A program made the translations under genes and the position numbers. The notes below the pieces were generated by a model. The model made no database searches. It had not been told where the DNA came from and saw nothing but the letters and a program-made list of their open reading frames with translations. Shown in pieces: positions 35,741 to 46,560 of a stretch of DNA of 64,000 nucleotides. The DNA comes from Microvelia longipes (taxonomy: Eukaryota; Arthropoda; Insecta; Hemiptera; Veliidae). Location: contig JACMZG010001863.1 in assembly GCA_018340805.1 (NCBI GenBank), forward strand, positions 58,810,358 to 58,874,357, given 5' to 3'. How positions within the stretch are numbered: position 1 is the first letter of the stretch; each line of letters starts with the position of its first letter.

Positions 35741-36950
35741 TTGCTCTCTGCTTACTAACAACACTGGCTCATGAGTAACTGGCTCTATCTTAACAGCTGT
35801 GGCTTTGCGGCAACAGCACTGGCTCTGTGACACAACTACCTGTTGATGTCAAGGTCACGTGTTGCCCGCGGCCTGCTTGGTATTTGTTTTGTAGCGTAGG
35901 CCGCATGTTACATCAATAATGATCTTCCACGATTAGGAAAGATAGAATTGCTAGACTATGGTGCAGCTTGGAGCTCATAAAAATACCAATTAGTTTATTT
36001 CTTACATTGTTTCCGTAATGGAAGTGCAAAAATTCACAAAATTGTATTCCAGTAAAGTTTCAAAGCATGAATGTGCAAAGCTTCACAAATTTTAATTTAA
36101 AAAGTTTTCAAAGCAGTTTTTTGTAACATGTATCAAATAATGTTACTTCTATCACCAATACAAACTTAAAAAATGTCTTGAACTTCATATTTTGCGGAAA
36201 TTATTAAAAGTAACAAGGGCTGGTGGAAGCTGGTACATAATTATCATTTTATACTTGCTTAAAACTAAGTTCGGCAGTATTAAATAGTTTTCCTCTAATA
36301 ACAACTATTTAAACGAAAAACAAGGCTATTTCCCCAAGTAGTTATTATTTCATATAATAACAGTCATTAGGTTAAGATGAGTCTACTTGATCAAAAGACT
36401 TGAACCTCGCTGAAAATTATAGTTTCTAAATAACTATCCTTTTGATCTTTATTAGTCCTATTTGAAGATATTTCAAAGTTTTCAAAAACTCATTGGATTT
36501 TAATATTTTTTTTTACAATTTTAGTGAAATTTTGTTTTTGATAAATTGTCTTAGATAATTGTCTATGAGACAAATATGTTTTTAGTGTAAAATAGAGATT
36601 AAGAGAAATTGGTCTCGAACCTGTATCTGCTCTAACAGGTTATTTTGATGGGAAAACTATTAATACTTTTGTTTCAGCGTGATAATTCCATGTTGCGGAA
36701 ACAAATCAGATATTGCGTATCACTATTTGGTCATTCGAGCGTATAATTCTGCGCTTGGCGTCTAAAAAGATTATTTAACTTTTCTCGCTTTATGCTGTAG
36801 TTCTTAATGCCTTTAAAAACGTAAAAAATAATTGAGAGATTGAAAAAGACTCTATATCTTACCTTTAATACTAGAGCTATAAAAGAATAAATTGTGTTTC
36901 CCCTTAAAAACCTAAATCCGGGATGCCACATGCCCCGGCATCCAAAACTG
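35741..36950. other. no gene seen
   Basis: AT-rich spacer. 36017-36115 has a weak direct repeat around GTGCAAA(A/G)(A/C)TTCACAAA. Confidence 0.45.
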
Positions 36951-37059
36951 GCGTTAGTAACTCAGGAGTCAAGTCAAATTCAAGAAACGCAGATTAAAAA
37001 TCTCTAACATTGCAAAGATAATTATATAGTCAATACAAAAGTCTTGTACAAGGTACATC

Positions 37060-37380
37060 GGTACTTATTCTCACTCCTTCGGACTTGCTTATCTAAATTC
37101 GTCTTTGCTACGCTTGACCTCAGAGTAAATTGTTCATCTGAAGTCTAGATTGCTTAAACTTCAGACTCGCTTCGCTCGTCCTCAGAATGTCATAATAACT
37201 CAAAGTTTAGATTGTTATTATTTTTGTGTCGTTGCTCTTAACCACAGTATAAATTGGTTGTCCGAAGCTTAGGGTGTTATGATTTCGTTCGTCTTCAGAG
37301 TGACTTGATTACCGAAGCTTAATGCGATAATCCTTCGGCTTCGCTACGCTCGACCTCAGAATTTATTAGGTACCAAATAT
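37060..37380. repeat. degenerate repeats of a TTCGCTACGCTCGACCTCAG-like block
   Basis: Five degenerate units of about 60-70 bp, each ending in a block like CGCTTCGCTCGTCCTCAGA. The same block occurs inside the 5S-like repeats at 34845, 51676 and 56036. Confidence 0.6.
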
Positions 37381-37565
37381 ATATGGTGTCATAGCTATAT
37401 GTTAATTAAAGCTTTGAAAAATAATACGGGTTATATTTTTATATCATGTCCACGCATTGCTAAAGGCCTGTGTTCATACTTGGCTGCCTAGTTATTTAAT
37501 ATTATAGTTCTTTATGACAATATTAGTTATGCGTGACACAGTCACGCACACTGTCAGACAGCACG

Positions 37566-37733
37566 ATGAAAACTACCCGAAACTTCATGAAAATGTCAGT
37601 AACGGATAAGTATGGTGAAACCTGGGTTTTGGATTTTTATGGTGAACACAATACTTTTCTTTTTATTCCTACGGGAGTAGGTGAGGAAAAGAAAATTGAA
37701 AATGATAAAATAGCAACAATGCTTCACCAGTGA
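37566..37733 (+). CDS. possible small coding segment, unknown
   Basis: A 55-codon frame from ATG to TGA. The sequence has protein-like composition (K-Y-G-E-T-W-V-L-D-F-Y-G-E-H-N-T-F-L-F-I, then P-T-G-V-G-E-E-K-K). The frame is open 11 codons upstream of the ATG. No signal peptide, splice site or neighbouring exon was identified, and I do not recognise it. It may be an exon, a transposon remnant or chance. Confidence 0.25.
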   Translation: MKTTRNFMKMSVTDKYGETWVLDFYGEHNTFLFIPTGVGEEKKIENDKIATMLHQ

Positions 37734-38039
37734 ATGGTGCGTGGAAGCAGTGTGTCAGGTGTTTTTCCTGAATGGAAGAAATAAATGTGTTGAGCTTGAG
37801 CCAAAGTAATTTTCTTCTCCATCTATCTCCTGAAAATGGATTAGACCTTGTGTAGACTAATATCTCCTTCATTACCCGGTTTGTGTGTGTAGAATAATGC
37901 AGGGATGAATGTGTAGATATATACATACACCGTAGGATTAATATCTAACCTGGGTGAGTGTAGATGTAGATAAACACACAGATGGGAATTTGTAGACTGA
38001 TATCTACTGTCATGGGGTTAAGGTTAAACTATGACCTGA

Positions 38040-38335
38040 CCTACAACCTGGCTAGTTTGACGCATTAAGGAATATTTCTGACCCCATGGAAGTTGCATGA
38101 GATAGAGAAATAGGAGAACTTTACCTTCCTTAGGTTATAATTAAAAAGGCGCAACGCAGGTTATGTAGCTAAGTTGTTATAAATTCTTGGTTGTCGAGTT
38201 TGCTCTCAACTTTCTTCAGTGCTTTCGTTATTGTTATATTTGGTGCTTGTCAAGTCATTTATGCTTATATTTTATATTGGACTCTAGGTAGCCACTTTAG
38301 TGAGAGTAATTGAAGCTTTACCGTTTACTTTTCGT
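38040..38335 (+). repeat. dispersed repeat G, copy 1
   Basis: GACGCATTAAGGAATATTTC, TGACCCCAT, GAGATAGAGAAATAGGAG, GGTTATGTAG and GTCAAGTCATTTATGCTTA recur in order at 62838-63095. No coding signal was seen. Confidence 0.7.
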
Positions 38336-39290
38336 AGAGAGTAAGTTAAATGTGTTAATATTTTGTCTTTTTTTAGCCTAGTGAAATGTTTTGCTAGTTT
38401 TCAAGATTCAATTTTGGTTGTAATGTTCTTAATTTTACTTTAATGTTGTTAATTTTAAGCAATTAACAAAAAACAGTTCAAAGATGAACTTTTTTCGATT
38501 TGTTTATACCTTCGCAAGCTAAACAATGGGAAACCCATTGAGAGTTAAGTTTGCCTCTAAATTTTAAGACTGCGCTTATAGGATCATAAGCAAGGCGAGT
38601 TCGTACCAAGCATGTGCAGTTTGGTTTTTGACGAGTGTTTCGTGTTGCATTTTCTCTAAGTTTTTTGATTTTTGATGGGGTCACTTTGTTGAATGGCAAT
38701 TCGACTTAGTGCGTCATCCCCTTTATTCAACATCCTTGAGTTGAATATATCACACAGATGTCAATCATATCTTTTAGAACTGGAGGTCTTATCTACTAGC
38801 ATTACATGAATTTCTATAAAATCCACCGTCAAGCCTATAAACACTTGCCAACTCCAACCAGATACTTGCTGGATTTTGCAGTCTTAGTGTGTAACTTGCT
38901 ACTCTTGCCATCTATGGTTCTGATTGGAATAGCCATGGGTTTGTGGTATTTGGCACAATAAAATGGCAACCCAACCAAACCATTGTTGGGTTGGTTAGAT
39001 GCTAAGATATTTTGGCTATCATGTAATTACTTAAATTGGCTCGAGGTGAAGGTATCTATAATGCCCCATATACGAGTATAAGGTACCAATGTGTTGAACT
39101 CAGAATAGTAAGCCATATTCTATCATGCTATGCGATAAATACACAGCTTTAAAAGATAAGATAATTTGCAATGCATATTATTCAAAGGGAAAATAATTAC
39201 ATCGCTCTTACTAACTAGTCCAACATTTGCACTTCTGTCTCGGTTACTCCCCCCCCCCCTCTCACCTGTCTCTTTATCTCTCTAATGTGT
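38336..39290. other. no supported gene
   Basis: A minus-strand frame at 38478-38699 (73 codons) is basic with three Cys but has no recognisable domain, and I do not call it. Confidence 0.4.
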
Positions 39291-39990
39291 TCTCTAAAGT
39301 GATGTAGAATTCATACAGTAGGGGTGGGCGCGAGACACAGTGGTCTAACTCCCCGAAATAAGCTGCTTTAGATGGACCTGTCCTAAGTTCACTCTTTCTC
39401 GCTAGTGGCAGGTCGGTTCACCTTGTACCCATATAAAATAATTATTTCTTCAATTTCAAGATTCAAATTATTCAAAAGGGTCTTTAACAATGTTAAAAAT
39501 TGTATTAATTATTTTAAAGGTATAATTCATAAACGCTTTTATAAAATATAAACGCTGTGTTAATTTTAAGTAGACTGATATCGTGATAACCATGATTTGT
39601 AGACAAACATCTAAAATGTTTGTAAACACAACATCAAACCGGAAATTATAAATTTAATTTACGTCTTCGTTGTCTCATTATAACACACCTTTCGTAACAC
39701 ACGTTATCCTATTTTCTAAAAAAAATGATCTTATAAGCTACTAAAAAAGGAAAAAGTCAATGAATAAGATAAAAATCGTCTTGTTTACATTTTTATAAAC
39801 ATAAATAGAAGTATCGATTTAAAACTGATAACAATAGTGATAAGGGCACAAGGTGAAAACTAGCGCTCGGTGCGGTAGTTGATGCAACTAATCCCTGTTT
39901 TTTTTCGGAACCACCTAAAACCAGGGAGTTAGACCACTGTGTCCTCCCGCCCCGACCCCTACTGTATGAATTTCTACATCACTTTAGTGT
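39291..39990. mobile_element. element of about 700 bp with long imperfect terminal inverted repeats
   Basis: CTAAAGTGATGTAGAA(A)TTC, CATACAGTAGGGGT, GACACAGTGGTCTAACTCC and TCACCTTGTRCCC appear in both arms in mirrored order, about 150 bp in all. No transposase was seen. Confidence 0.65.
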
Positions 39991-40314
39991 TCTCCTTTTA
40001 TGTATATCTAAGCATGATTTGCTATTATCTTATAAGAATGCTCTGTTCCATTAAATAAACAAAATTTATAATATTACATTTCTTCTTTAAAAATAATCTA
40101 AACATTAGATTTATATTTTGTTTGATATTTTAAATGTATTTAATTATTTATAATTACTGAGCAAAAAACCTTAACAGGATATGTGCTCGCTGTTGTGTGT
40201 TATAAAGTACTCTGGGGCATGTTATACTATTGTGACATGCTTTCTTCATCTCTTGATTAAGTCCTCCAACTATGACTTGCTTTTAATTCTTCTCTGTCTC
40301 TGGCATACCAGGGC
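39991..40314. other. no feature seen
   Basis: AT-rich spacer. Confidence 0.5.
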
Positions 40315-41400
40315 CCTGCTTCACTAAAGAACAAGTCTTGTATACTACAAGTATAAAACTATAAGTTCACTAATAATTGTAAGAAATCTTTTTCACAAAT
40401 AATCAAGTGTAGACTGGTAATTACTGGGTTTTATACAATAATTGTATTAAAAACACTGTGTAGGTTACAAGTATTATCTTAGATCTCTTAGGAAACGAAC
40501 ATATTTGTGTCAAATTCTATGAAAATTTGATTATCCCCCCTACAAATCTTTCAAATCGTTGTACAAAAACAACTTGTAACTAAAAGTCTCAAAATTAAGG
40601 GTTTCACGTATATTATTACAATTTATTGTAACCTACAAGAGTTTTTGTAAACAATGTGTCAAAATATTATTAAAACCCAGTTTCATTCATTTAGAAAAAT
40701 TAATGACTTAAATTAGTAACAAATTTAGTATTTTCTTGTTAGGGACACTAAAGAGACTACTTAATGGTTCTTAATTTATTAATTCATACGATATTTCGCT
40801 TGTATTGCCAAGCATATTCATGTATAATAGAATTAATAAGTTAGGAAAATTATAACTACATCAGAAATTTAGCACTAGTTTTTTAAATTTCTGACGTAGT
40901 TAGAATTTTCCTAACTTATTAATTCTATTATACATGAATATGCTTGGAAATACAAGCGAAATATCGTAATGAATAAATAAATTAAGAACCATTAAGTAGT
41001 TCTTTAGTGTCCCTAACAAGAAAATATTAACTAATATGGAGACCAATAATCACAAAAATAAAAAAAATTAGTAAAATTTTTCAAATGCTATTATTTCTAA
41101 TATATGAGAAGTAATATTTATAACCAGCGTTTTACAATCTCATATTGATCACAGATTACTAATTAACTAAATGTTGACGATAAAAATTAAGTTTTATAAT
41201 TGTAAAATGATCTTGTAACTCAGTCTTCCTAGGTTCGGACTTAAGTAGAAATTTTACAAGTTATTGTAGACGACAAGAAAATGTTGTTTATTAAATAGAA
41301 AAATGCTACAAATGTACAGTGTATCCTTGGTAACACTCGGTTATAATTTGTCATAACAAGTAGTTAGTTACAATTTTTGTAACTAAAAAACTTTTATCTC
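40315..41400 (+). repeat. dispersed repeat copy B, containing a palindrome
   Basis: 40315-40690 matches 7085-7155 and 7870-8230 without the LINE. It is followed by the palindrome at 40726-41032. Confidence 0.55.
40726..41032. repeat. 307-bp near-perfect palindrome
   Basis: Two arms of about 145 bp with few mismatches meet at a loop near 40873-40888 (GCACTAGTTTTTT). The arms contain TATACATGAATATGCTTGG / complement, and the outer ends are TTTTCTTGTTAGGGACAC / complement. It is a foldback transposon or a long hairpin source. Confidence 0.88.
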
Positions 41401-41456
41401 CAGAAGGGTAATAATCAAAACATTTCGGGGCTTGTTTATATGTAATAATGACCGTC

Positions 41457-41507
41457 ATTATAACCCGGCGGGAAATAATAATTTATTATTTCCCGCCGGG
41501 TTATAAT
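41457..41507. repeat. 51-bp perfect palindrome with GC-rich arms
   Basis: Arms of 25 bases (ATTATAACCCGGCGGGAAAT...) pair exactly around a single central base. It is not followed by a T run. Confidence 0.92.
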
Positions 41508-41756
41508 CCTGCTTACCCAACTTAATTATTGAGTAGTTAAAATTACAGATTCAAAAATCTACGTAAAGAATTTTGAGTGAACAAAGTTATGTTGGCAGCA
41601 CTGATTCATTAAATCCCAGCTGTCTGTAAACAAATAAATTCTTTATCAAATCTGTTTTGACGATAAATACCTAATTTTTTACTAAGTTTTTTTCTTATCT
41701 TTCAAGTAATATTCTTGTTATATTTATCATAAAAGCATTTAGTGCGGTTGTTTACG

Positions 41757-41885
41757 ATGGAAAGTGATAATGAAATGATAGTAAACGACATAGATGAATT
41801 GTTTCCCGATATCCCCGATAATCCTCAAACGTTTTGTATAGATGACGAAGCAAATACGGTTAATTGTACATTTAATTTTTATTAA
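41757..41885 (+). CDS. small acidic open frame, possible coding remnant
   Basis: 42 codons, ATG to TAA. It is rich in Asp and Glu (M-E-S-D-N-E-M-I-V-N-D-I-D-E-L-F-P-D-I-P). A short acidic N-terminus of this sort is seen in some transposases, but no downstream exon or catalytic part is present. The family is not recognised. Confidence 0.25.
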   Translation: MESDNEMIVNDIDELFPDIPDNPQTFCIDDEANTVNCTFNFY

Positions 41886-42104
41886 TAGAGCATATAGGTA
41901 TTTATATATTTTTGTTTATTATGATATTTGTTTGTTATGTATGTATGTGGTTATGTTGTATGAATATGAATATATATTATACAATGTTTTTTGTTAATTT
42001 TGCATAAAATAGTTAATTATGTTTCACTGATTATTATATATATTATATAGATATATATATGCAGTTTTTTTTTTGTTTCATGTATATTTTTTCCTTCTGG
42101 AGAT

Positions 42105-42402
42105 AAAATTTGTCTAATTTGTTACAAATGACCGAAATAGTCTCTTTATATCTAAACTGTTACATATTTATTACAAGTGTTACATTTATTAAAGTGTCAC
42201 ATTCTATTACAAGTGTTTCTATCTGTTACAAATGTACCGTAATAGTCTCCAACTGTTACATTTATTACAAGTGTCACATTTATTACAAGTGTCTAATTTG
42301 TTACAAATGTACCGAACAAGTGTCATATTTATTACAACTGTTACATTTATTACAGGTTTCACATTTATTACAAGTATAACATTTATTACAACTGTCACAT
42401 TA
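42105..42402 (+). repeat. minisatellite of TGTTACATTTATTACAAG units
   Basis: About 13 degenerate units of 20-22 bp. Frames with Cys/Tyr/Lys or Ile/Thr repeats are artefacts. Confidence 0.9.
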
Positions 42403-42785
42403 ATGCGATGCCTCTATTTCTTATTGAAGAAGAAAAGAAAGAAAAATATTTAAGTGAATGTAAGGATTTGTCTTCTATAGCCGAAAAAATATACTTTAAA
42501 AATTGAAATATCTGATCAAATAAAATAAAGAATGTTACTAAAAAGTCTCTAATATATTTTTGGGATTTTATTTTGTCTTTAATGTAAAAAATTCAAAGCT
42601 TTTTCAGTATTATCGGAAATATCTTTCAAATAAGGGTTAAAACAGATTTGGGAAAAATTGTTTTCAAATGTTTTTTGTCGAAGAAAATATTTTATTATGA
42701 GTGGGAGATGGAATGGTGCACTTTCCGTGTTTTTTCCTTTGCTTGATTATTGAACGCAAGACTTTCACAAAATAAATAATATAAA
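42403..42785. other. no gene seen
   Basis: AT-rich spacer. Confidence 0.5.
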
Positions 42786-42793
42786 AGTGAAAA

Positions 42794-43105
42794 CATAGAG
42801 ATATATACTAGAGGGGGCATAGCCTATCTTAATACATTGAGAGGCCTGAAACATTTAGTAGGCTCTCAGGGACTCTGTGTAACCTCATTGAAACCTCCTC
42901 TAGAGGGAGTTGAGGTTATAATTAATCAATTGTTTTCGGCTTCCCGCAGATTGTTTGTGTTGTGATTTGTATTTTAACATTCTACTATATTAATTTACTG
43001 TTTTTGTTCTGTTTATTTAATGAAAATGATATCGAATGTGATCAGGTTACTTTTCGATGTTTCAAAATTCAACCAATAGGGTCCCTCTAGTAATATATCT
43101 CTATG
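42794..43105. mobile_element. 312-bp MITE with about 27-bp terminal repeats
   Basis: CATAGAGATATA(T)TACTAGAGGG at the left pairs with the right end. AGTGAAAA precedes and AGTGAAAT follows, an 8-bp duplication with one difference. It is non-coding and non-autonomous. Confidence 0.78.
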
Positions 43106-43113
43106 AGTGAAAT

Positions 43114-43860
43114 ATAAAATAGTTTTAAATTACATTATTTTGGTTTCTGAACTGAAAATGTCTGACAGTTTTGAAAAAAGTATTATAGTTATGTTAGAAG
43201 AAATAAAAATGCACTTCACGCCATTACAATTATTATATTGACTTATTAAGTTACTTTGACCGTAAAATATTCAAACCGCAATGGTTTCAAATAAAAATAA
43301 ACATTTCAAAGTCAAAATAAATTAATATATATTAATGAGGAGAGACTGGGAGTGAATCTGTAGACTGAAATGTGAATCTTTTCATTTAACAATATTTATT
43401 TTCGTCTCTATAATTAGTTTATTCTTAGAATAAATTATACATTTCGAAAACAAGCTCAGATATTTATCTATTTATTACAGGATTAAGTTAAGTAAAATAA
43501 TTTCCCTACTTTATTAAGTTTTTGTTGAGTATAACTTTAACACTGTTTGAATTGTGTTGCAGGTAACATTAATCAGATAAATTTGGAATTTCTGAGAAAC
43601 ACATATAAAGTCCAAACCAGAGGTGTTTTAGTAAGTGATCGTTAATTATTAAATACCGAGTCAATATTTAATTAAGATTATTTTACAATAAAATTGTGTC
43701 TGGGAATTTCCTTTGAATTTCTTACTTCCTTGCTTAACAATTAATATCTTGCTTAAATGTTTTGTTGGGTTGGGTGTAACAACACTTGTTACTCATGTAT
43801 TGTTTCCAAATTATTAACATTAAACGCAAAACATTAATTATTAACATTTGTTCTTCAGGT
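43114..43860. other. no gene seen
   Basis: AT-rich spacer. Confidence 0.5.
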
Positions 43861-43861
43861 A

Positions 43862-44428
43862 ATTCAAAACTATTCTTGTTATTAGATTTTGAGGGTAGGT
43901 ATAAGGCGCGGTCGAGTATCCACGGCCTTCTAGAACATTGGATCACCAACAAACTTTTTTTATAACTTTTGTTTTCAAAATTTTCAGTAATTAGCCGGAT
44001 TTGTGATAAATGAAGCCTATTTCCGTAATCTGCACGCTCTTTTGGTTAATCTCAAAGAGTCTTTACATTCACTCAACGATTTATTTTTAATCTAACTTGG
44101 TACATACATAACTACTGCTAGACGTCAATGTTAACAAATATGACATGTCAAAATATAACATAAAATATTGACGTCTAACAGTAGTTATGTATGTACCAAG
44201 TTAGATTAAAAATAAATCGTTGAGTGAATGTAAATACTCTTTGAGATTAACCAAAAGAGGTGCAGATTACGGAAATAGACTTCATTTATCACAAATCCGG
44301 CTAATTACTGAAAATTTTGAAAAAAAAGTTATAAAAAAAGTTTTTTGGTGATCCAATGTTCTAGAAGGCCGTGGATATTCGACCGCGCCTTATTCAAAAC
44401 TATTCTTGTTATTAGATTTTGAGGGTAG
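43862..44428. repeat. 37-bp direct repeats bracketing a foldback
   Basis: 43862-43898 and 44392-44428 are identical over 37 bases (ATTCAAAACTATTCTTGTTA...). The foldback sits between them. Confidence 0.93.
43900..44391. mobile_element. 492-bp foldback element, copy 2
   Basis: Same element as 19912-20414 (ends TATAAGGCGCGGTCGAGTAT / complement). The central roughly 43 bp is the reverse complement of that in copy 1, so the copies lie in opposite orientation. Its right end lacks the terminal TA of copy 1 and passes directly into the 37-bp repeat. Confidence 0.88.
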
Positions 44429-44488
44429 TATAAAACCCATGTACTGGGACTCTTAAGTCTTTTGTACAAATACCCTCCTGTTTATTTT

Positions 44489-44900
44489 TTACAGAAGATC
44501 TTTTCCCTTGATCAGTTTTAGGATTTTCACCACTAAGTCCTCATCAGGAGGGGTTTCAACTCTGTTTAAGATAGCTTTCCTAAATAACATAAATCTATTA
44601 TATGCAAGGGCTTCACATTAAAATATGATGGGTGTTGCTGATCCAGAGGATTGTCCACAAAGCCTGCAGACAGACTCTTCTAAGTATTTTCCTATGTTAT
44701 CCATATGTTTTTGTAGGTGACAGTGACCAATTATTAAGCCAGCAACTAAACTTAGATTCTTCTTGTTTAATTTTAGAAGACTTTCTGTCAACTTGGCTCG
44801 TAGACCTCTCATCATGAGTTTACTGTGTCTTAAGCCTGGAGTATTGTTCCAGTGTAGCTAAAGATTGGTTCCTAGCCATTATTTAATTGCACTCTTGGCT
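44489..44900 (-). pseudogene. decayed LINE RNase H C-terminus
   Basis: The minus strand carries W-N-N-T-P-G-L-R-H-S-K-L, L-N-K-K-N-L-S-L-V-A-G-L-I-I-G-H-C-H-L and V-C-R-L-C-G. A stop codon follows, then C-E-A-L-A-Y-N-R-F-M-L-F, a tail of about 30 residues and the natural stop at 44489-44491. The T/V-G-x-x-x-G-H-C-x-L and C-x2-C...C layout is that of the RNase H end and zinc knuckle of a Jockey/I-type LINE. One stop after ...P-I-I-F (44618-44620) and another upstream near 44860 show the copy is dead. Confidence 0.78.
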
Positions 44901-44979
44901 TGAGTTTTTGAAATTCCAATTACTGTTCTAGGTTAATTAATGAAGACTTCAGTCCTATAGAAATTTTATTTAAATAAAC

Positions 44980-45032
44980 ATTAATAACAGACGTTTCGCG
45001 TGGCGAAGCCAGGGCATCTTCAGTGTAAACAA
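44980..45032 (-). ncRNA. hammerhead-like ribozyme motif, degraded
   Basis: On the minus strand CTGAAGA, an imperfect GGC-TTC-GCC stem and CGAAACGTC appear in that order. These match the hammerhead core (CUGANGA, GAAA, cleavage after UC) with a very short stem III, as in Penelope-like elements and retrozymes. Stem II is only partly paired, so activity is doubtful. The identification rests on short motifs. Confidence 0.35.
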
Positions 45033-45469
45033 AAACCAAAACAAACAACCAACACCAAAATATTTAGTAAAGCATACCAAAACCAAATTTGAATTTACTA
45101 AAGCATACTAGAATTTAATTCTTAACTGTCCAATAACTATTTTGTTAATTCCAATTACTGGTTCTGGTCCTGTTAGTGTTCGTTCTGAACCGTTCTAGAT
45201 CGTCTGCCATCTCATTTCCATCAATTCAAAAACTATAGTCATCGTTTCAAAATCAGAAATGCACAGCTGCATTATCCGTACAACTATAAATCCCTAGATA
45301 TCTTAATTTTAAAAATTTAAAGAGAATTTTCTGTAGTAACAAGAGTACTAAATTTTCTTAGTATTTCGAGCGAAATTCGAGAAACTTCTATTAACAAATA
45401 GTAATGCTAAAGATCCAGATTATAAATAATAAACAAAACATTTAAGCAAGGAATAATATGTAGACATGT
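45033..45469. other. no gene seen
   Basis: A CCAAAA.. direct repeat lies near 45055-45120; otherwise spacer. Confidence 0.4.
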
Positions 45470-46560
45470 GCATTTCAAAGGAAATTCGCCAGGCTTGCAA
45501 ACCTCCTCGACAGAATTATTTGGTGACTTAACCTGGTCGCAAGATTATTTTACTAAACTGGACTAAAATTTAAAATTAAAAGAATAAATTTCGTCAAAAC
45601 AATAAAGGTCTCATTGGAGGCTTAACACGGCTTAACTCTTGATTATGTTCAGCGCCTTAAGGGGATCCGCAAAGAGTGGGGGTAAAAATCAATTAAACGG
45701 AAATATCCTCTGGTTCTAAGCAAAATATCAAAATTCTAAGACGGTACTTCACTTCTAATTTTTTATTCTGCACATTTTAAGACTCATTTCAACCTTCTGG
45801 AGCAAAAACAGTGGTGCAATTTGAGAACTAAAATTTTTAAAGTAGTTCTCAAATTGCGCCACTGTTGTTTGCTCCAGAAGGTTGAAATGAGTCTTAAAAT
45901 GTGCAGAATAAAAATTAGAAGTGAAGTACCGTCTTAGAATTTGATATTTTGCCGAGAACCGGAGATATTTCCATTTAAGTGATTTTTACCCCCCTCTTTG
46001 CAGGATGCCTTAACTGTTCGGCTACTTGGTACTTGAAGACAGAAAGTGTCTGTTACTTAATTATGCTAAACTGCATCACGAACTCTATAAACAAAACGAT
46101 GTTTCGAATTACGTTTAATAAATCTTATTAATAATTTAATAAATCTTATCAAACGGCAAAATATTGCCGTTTGTAAGATTTTTGGGTTATTTTTGGTTAT
46201 ATGAACTGCTTTAAACAATGCCGCATTTAATTTTTTTTCTTTTAACATTTCGTTTTTGTTTGACATTTTGAGACAACTAAGAGTGTCGTATTGACTCCGG
46301 ATGGGCTTCATTCGATTCAGCGACCAAAAAGAATAAATATGGAGTTTTTTCAGAGGTAAAATTTTAATCTAAAATGTTTTTTTGTAATTGATTGATACTT
46401 GAAAATTTTGATGTCTCAAATCAGGTTAATGACTTCAAATAAATTTTTATACCATGTTTGGTGTTAAAGTATTTATCCTTTTGGAAAACAGAGTTTTCAC
46501 AAGATTTGCCTTGCAAATAAAAGTTTAAAAGCCGGCTTTCACAATGCCACCCATTAACCA
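45470..46560 (+). repeat. family F copy, interrupted by a TTAA palindrome
   Basis: 45476-45545 matches the CAAAGGAAATTCGCC / CAGAATTATTT block and 46270-46515 matches the GACTCCGGA..ATTCGATTCAGCG and GGTTAATGAC blocks of 12101-13090, in the same order. The element at 45661-46009 was inserted in between. Confidence 0.6.
45661..46009. mobile_element. 349-bp palindromic MITE at a TTAA target
   Basis: TTAA lies at both ends (45657-45660, 46010-46013). The arms begin GGGGATCCGCAAAGAG / complement GGCATCCTGCAAAGAG and pair over about 165 bp to a loop near 45830-45840, with AACCTTCTGGAGCAAA and GTGCAGAATAAAAATTAGAA-type blocks in both. A TTAA target suggests piggyBac-type mobilisation. It is non-coding. 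Confidence 0.82.

Noticed and set aside
38478..38699. 73-codon minus-strand frame with Cys residues
   Set aside because: No recognisable motif, no splice context and no repeat relationship; consistent with chance.
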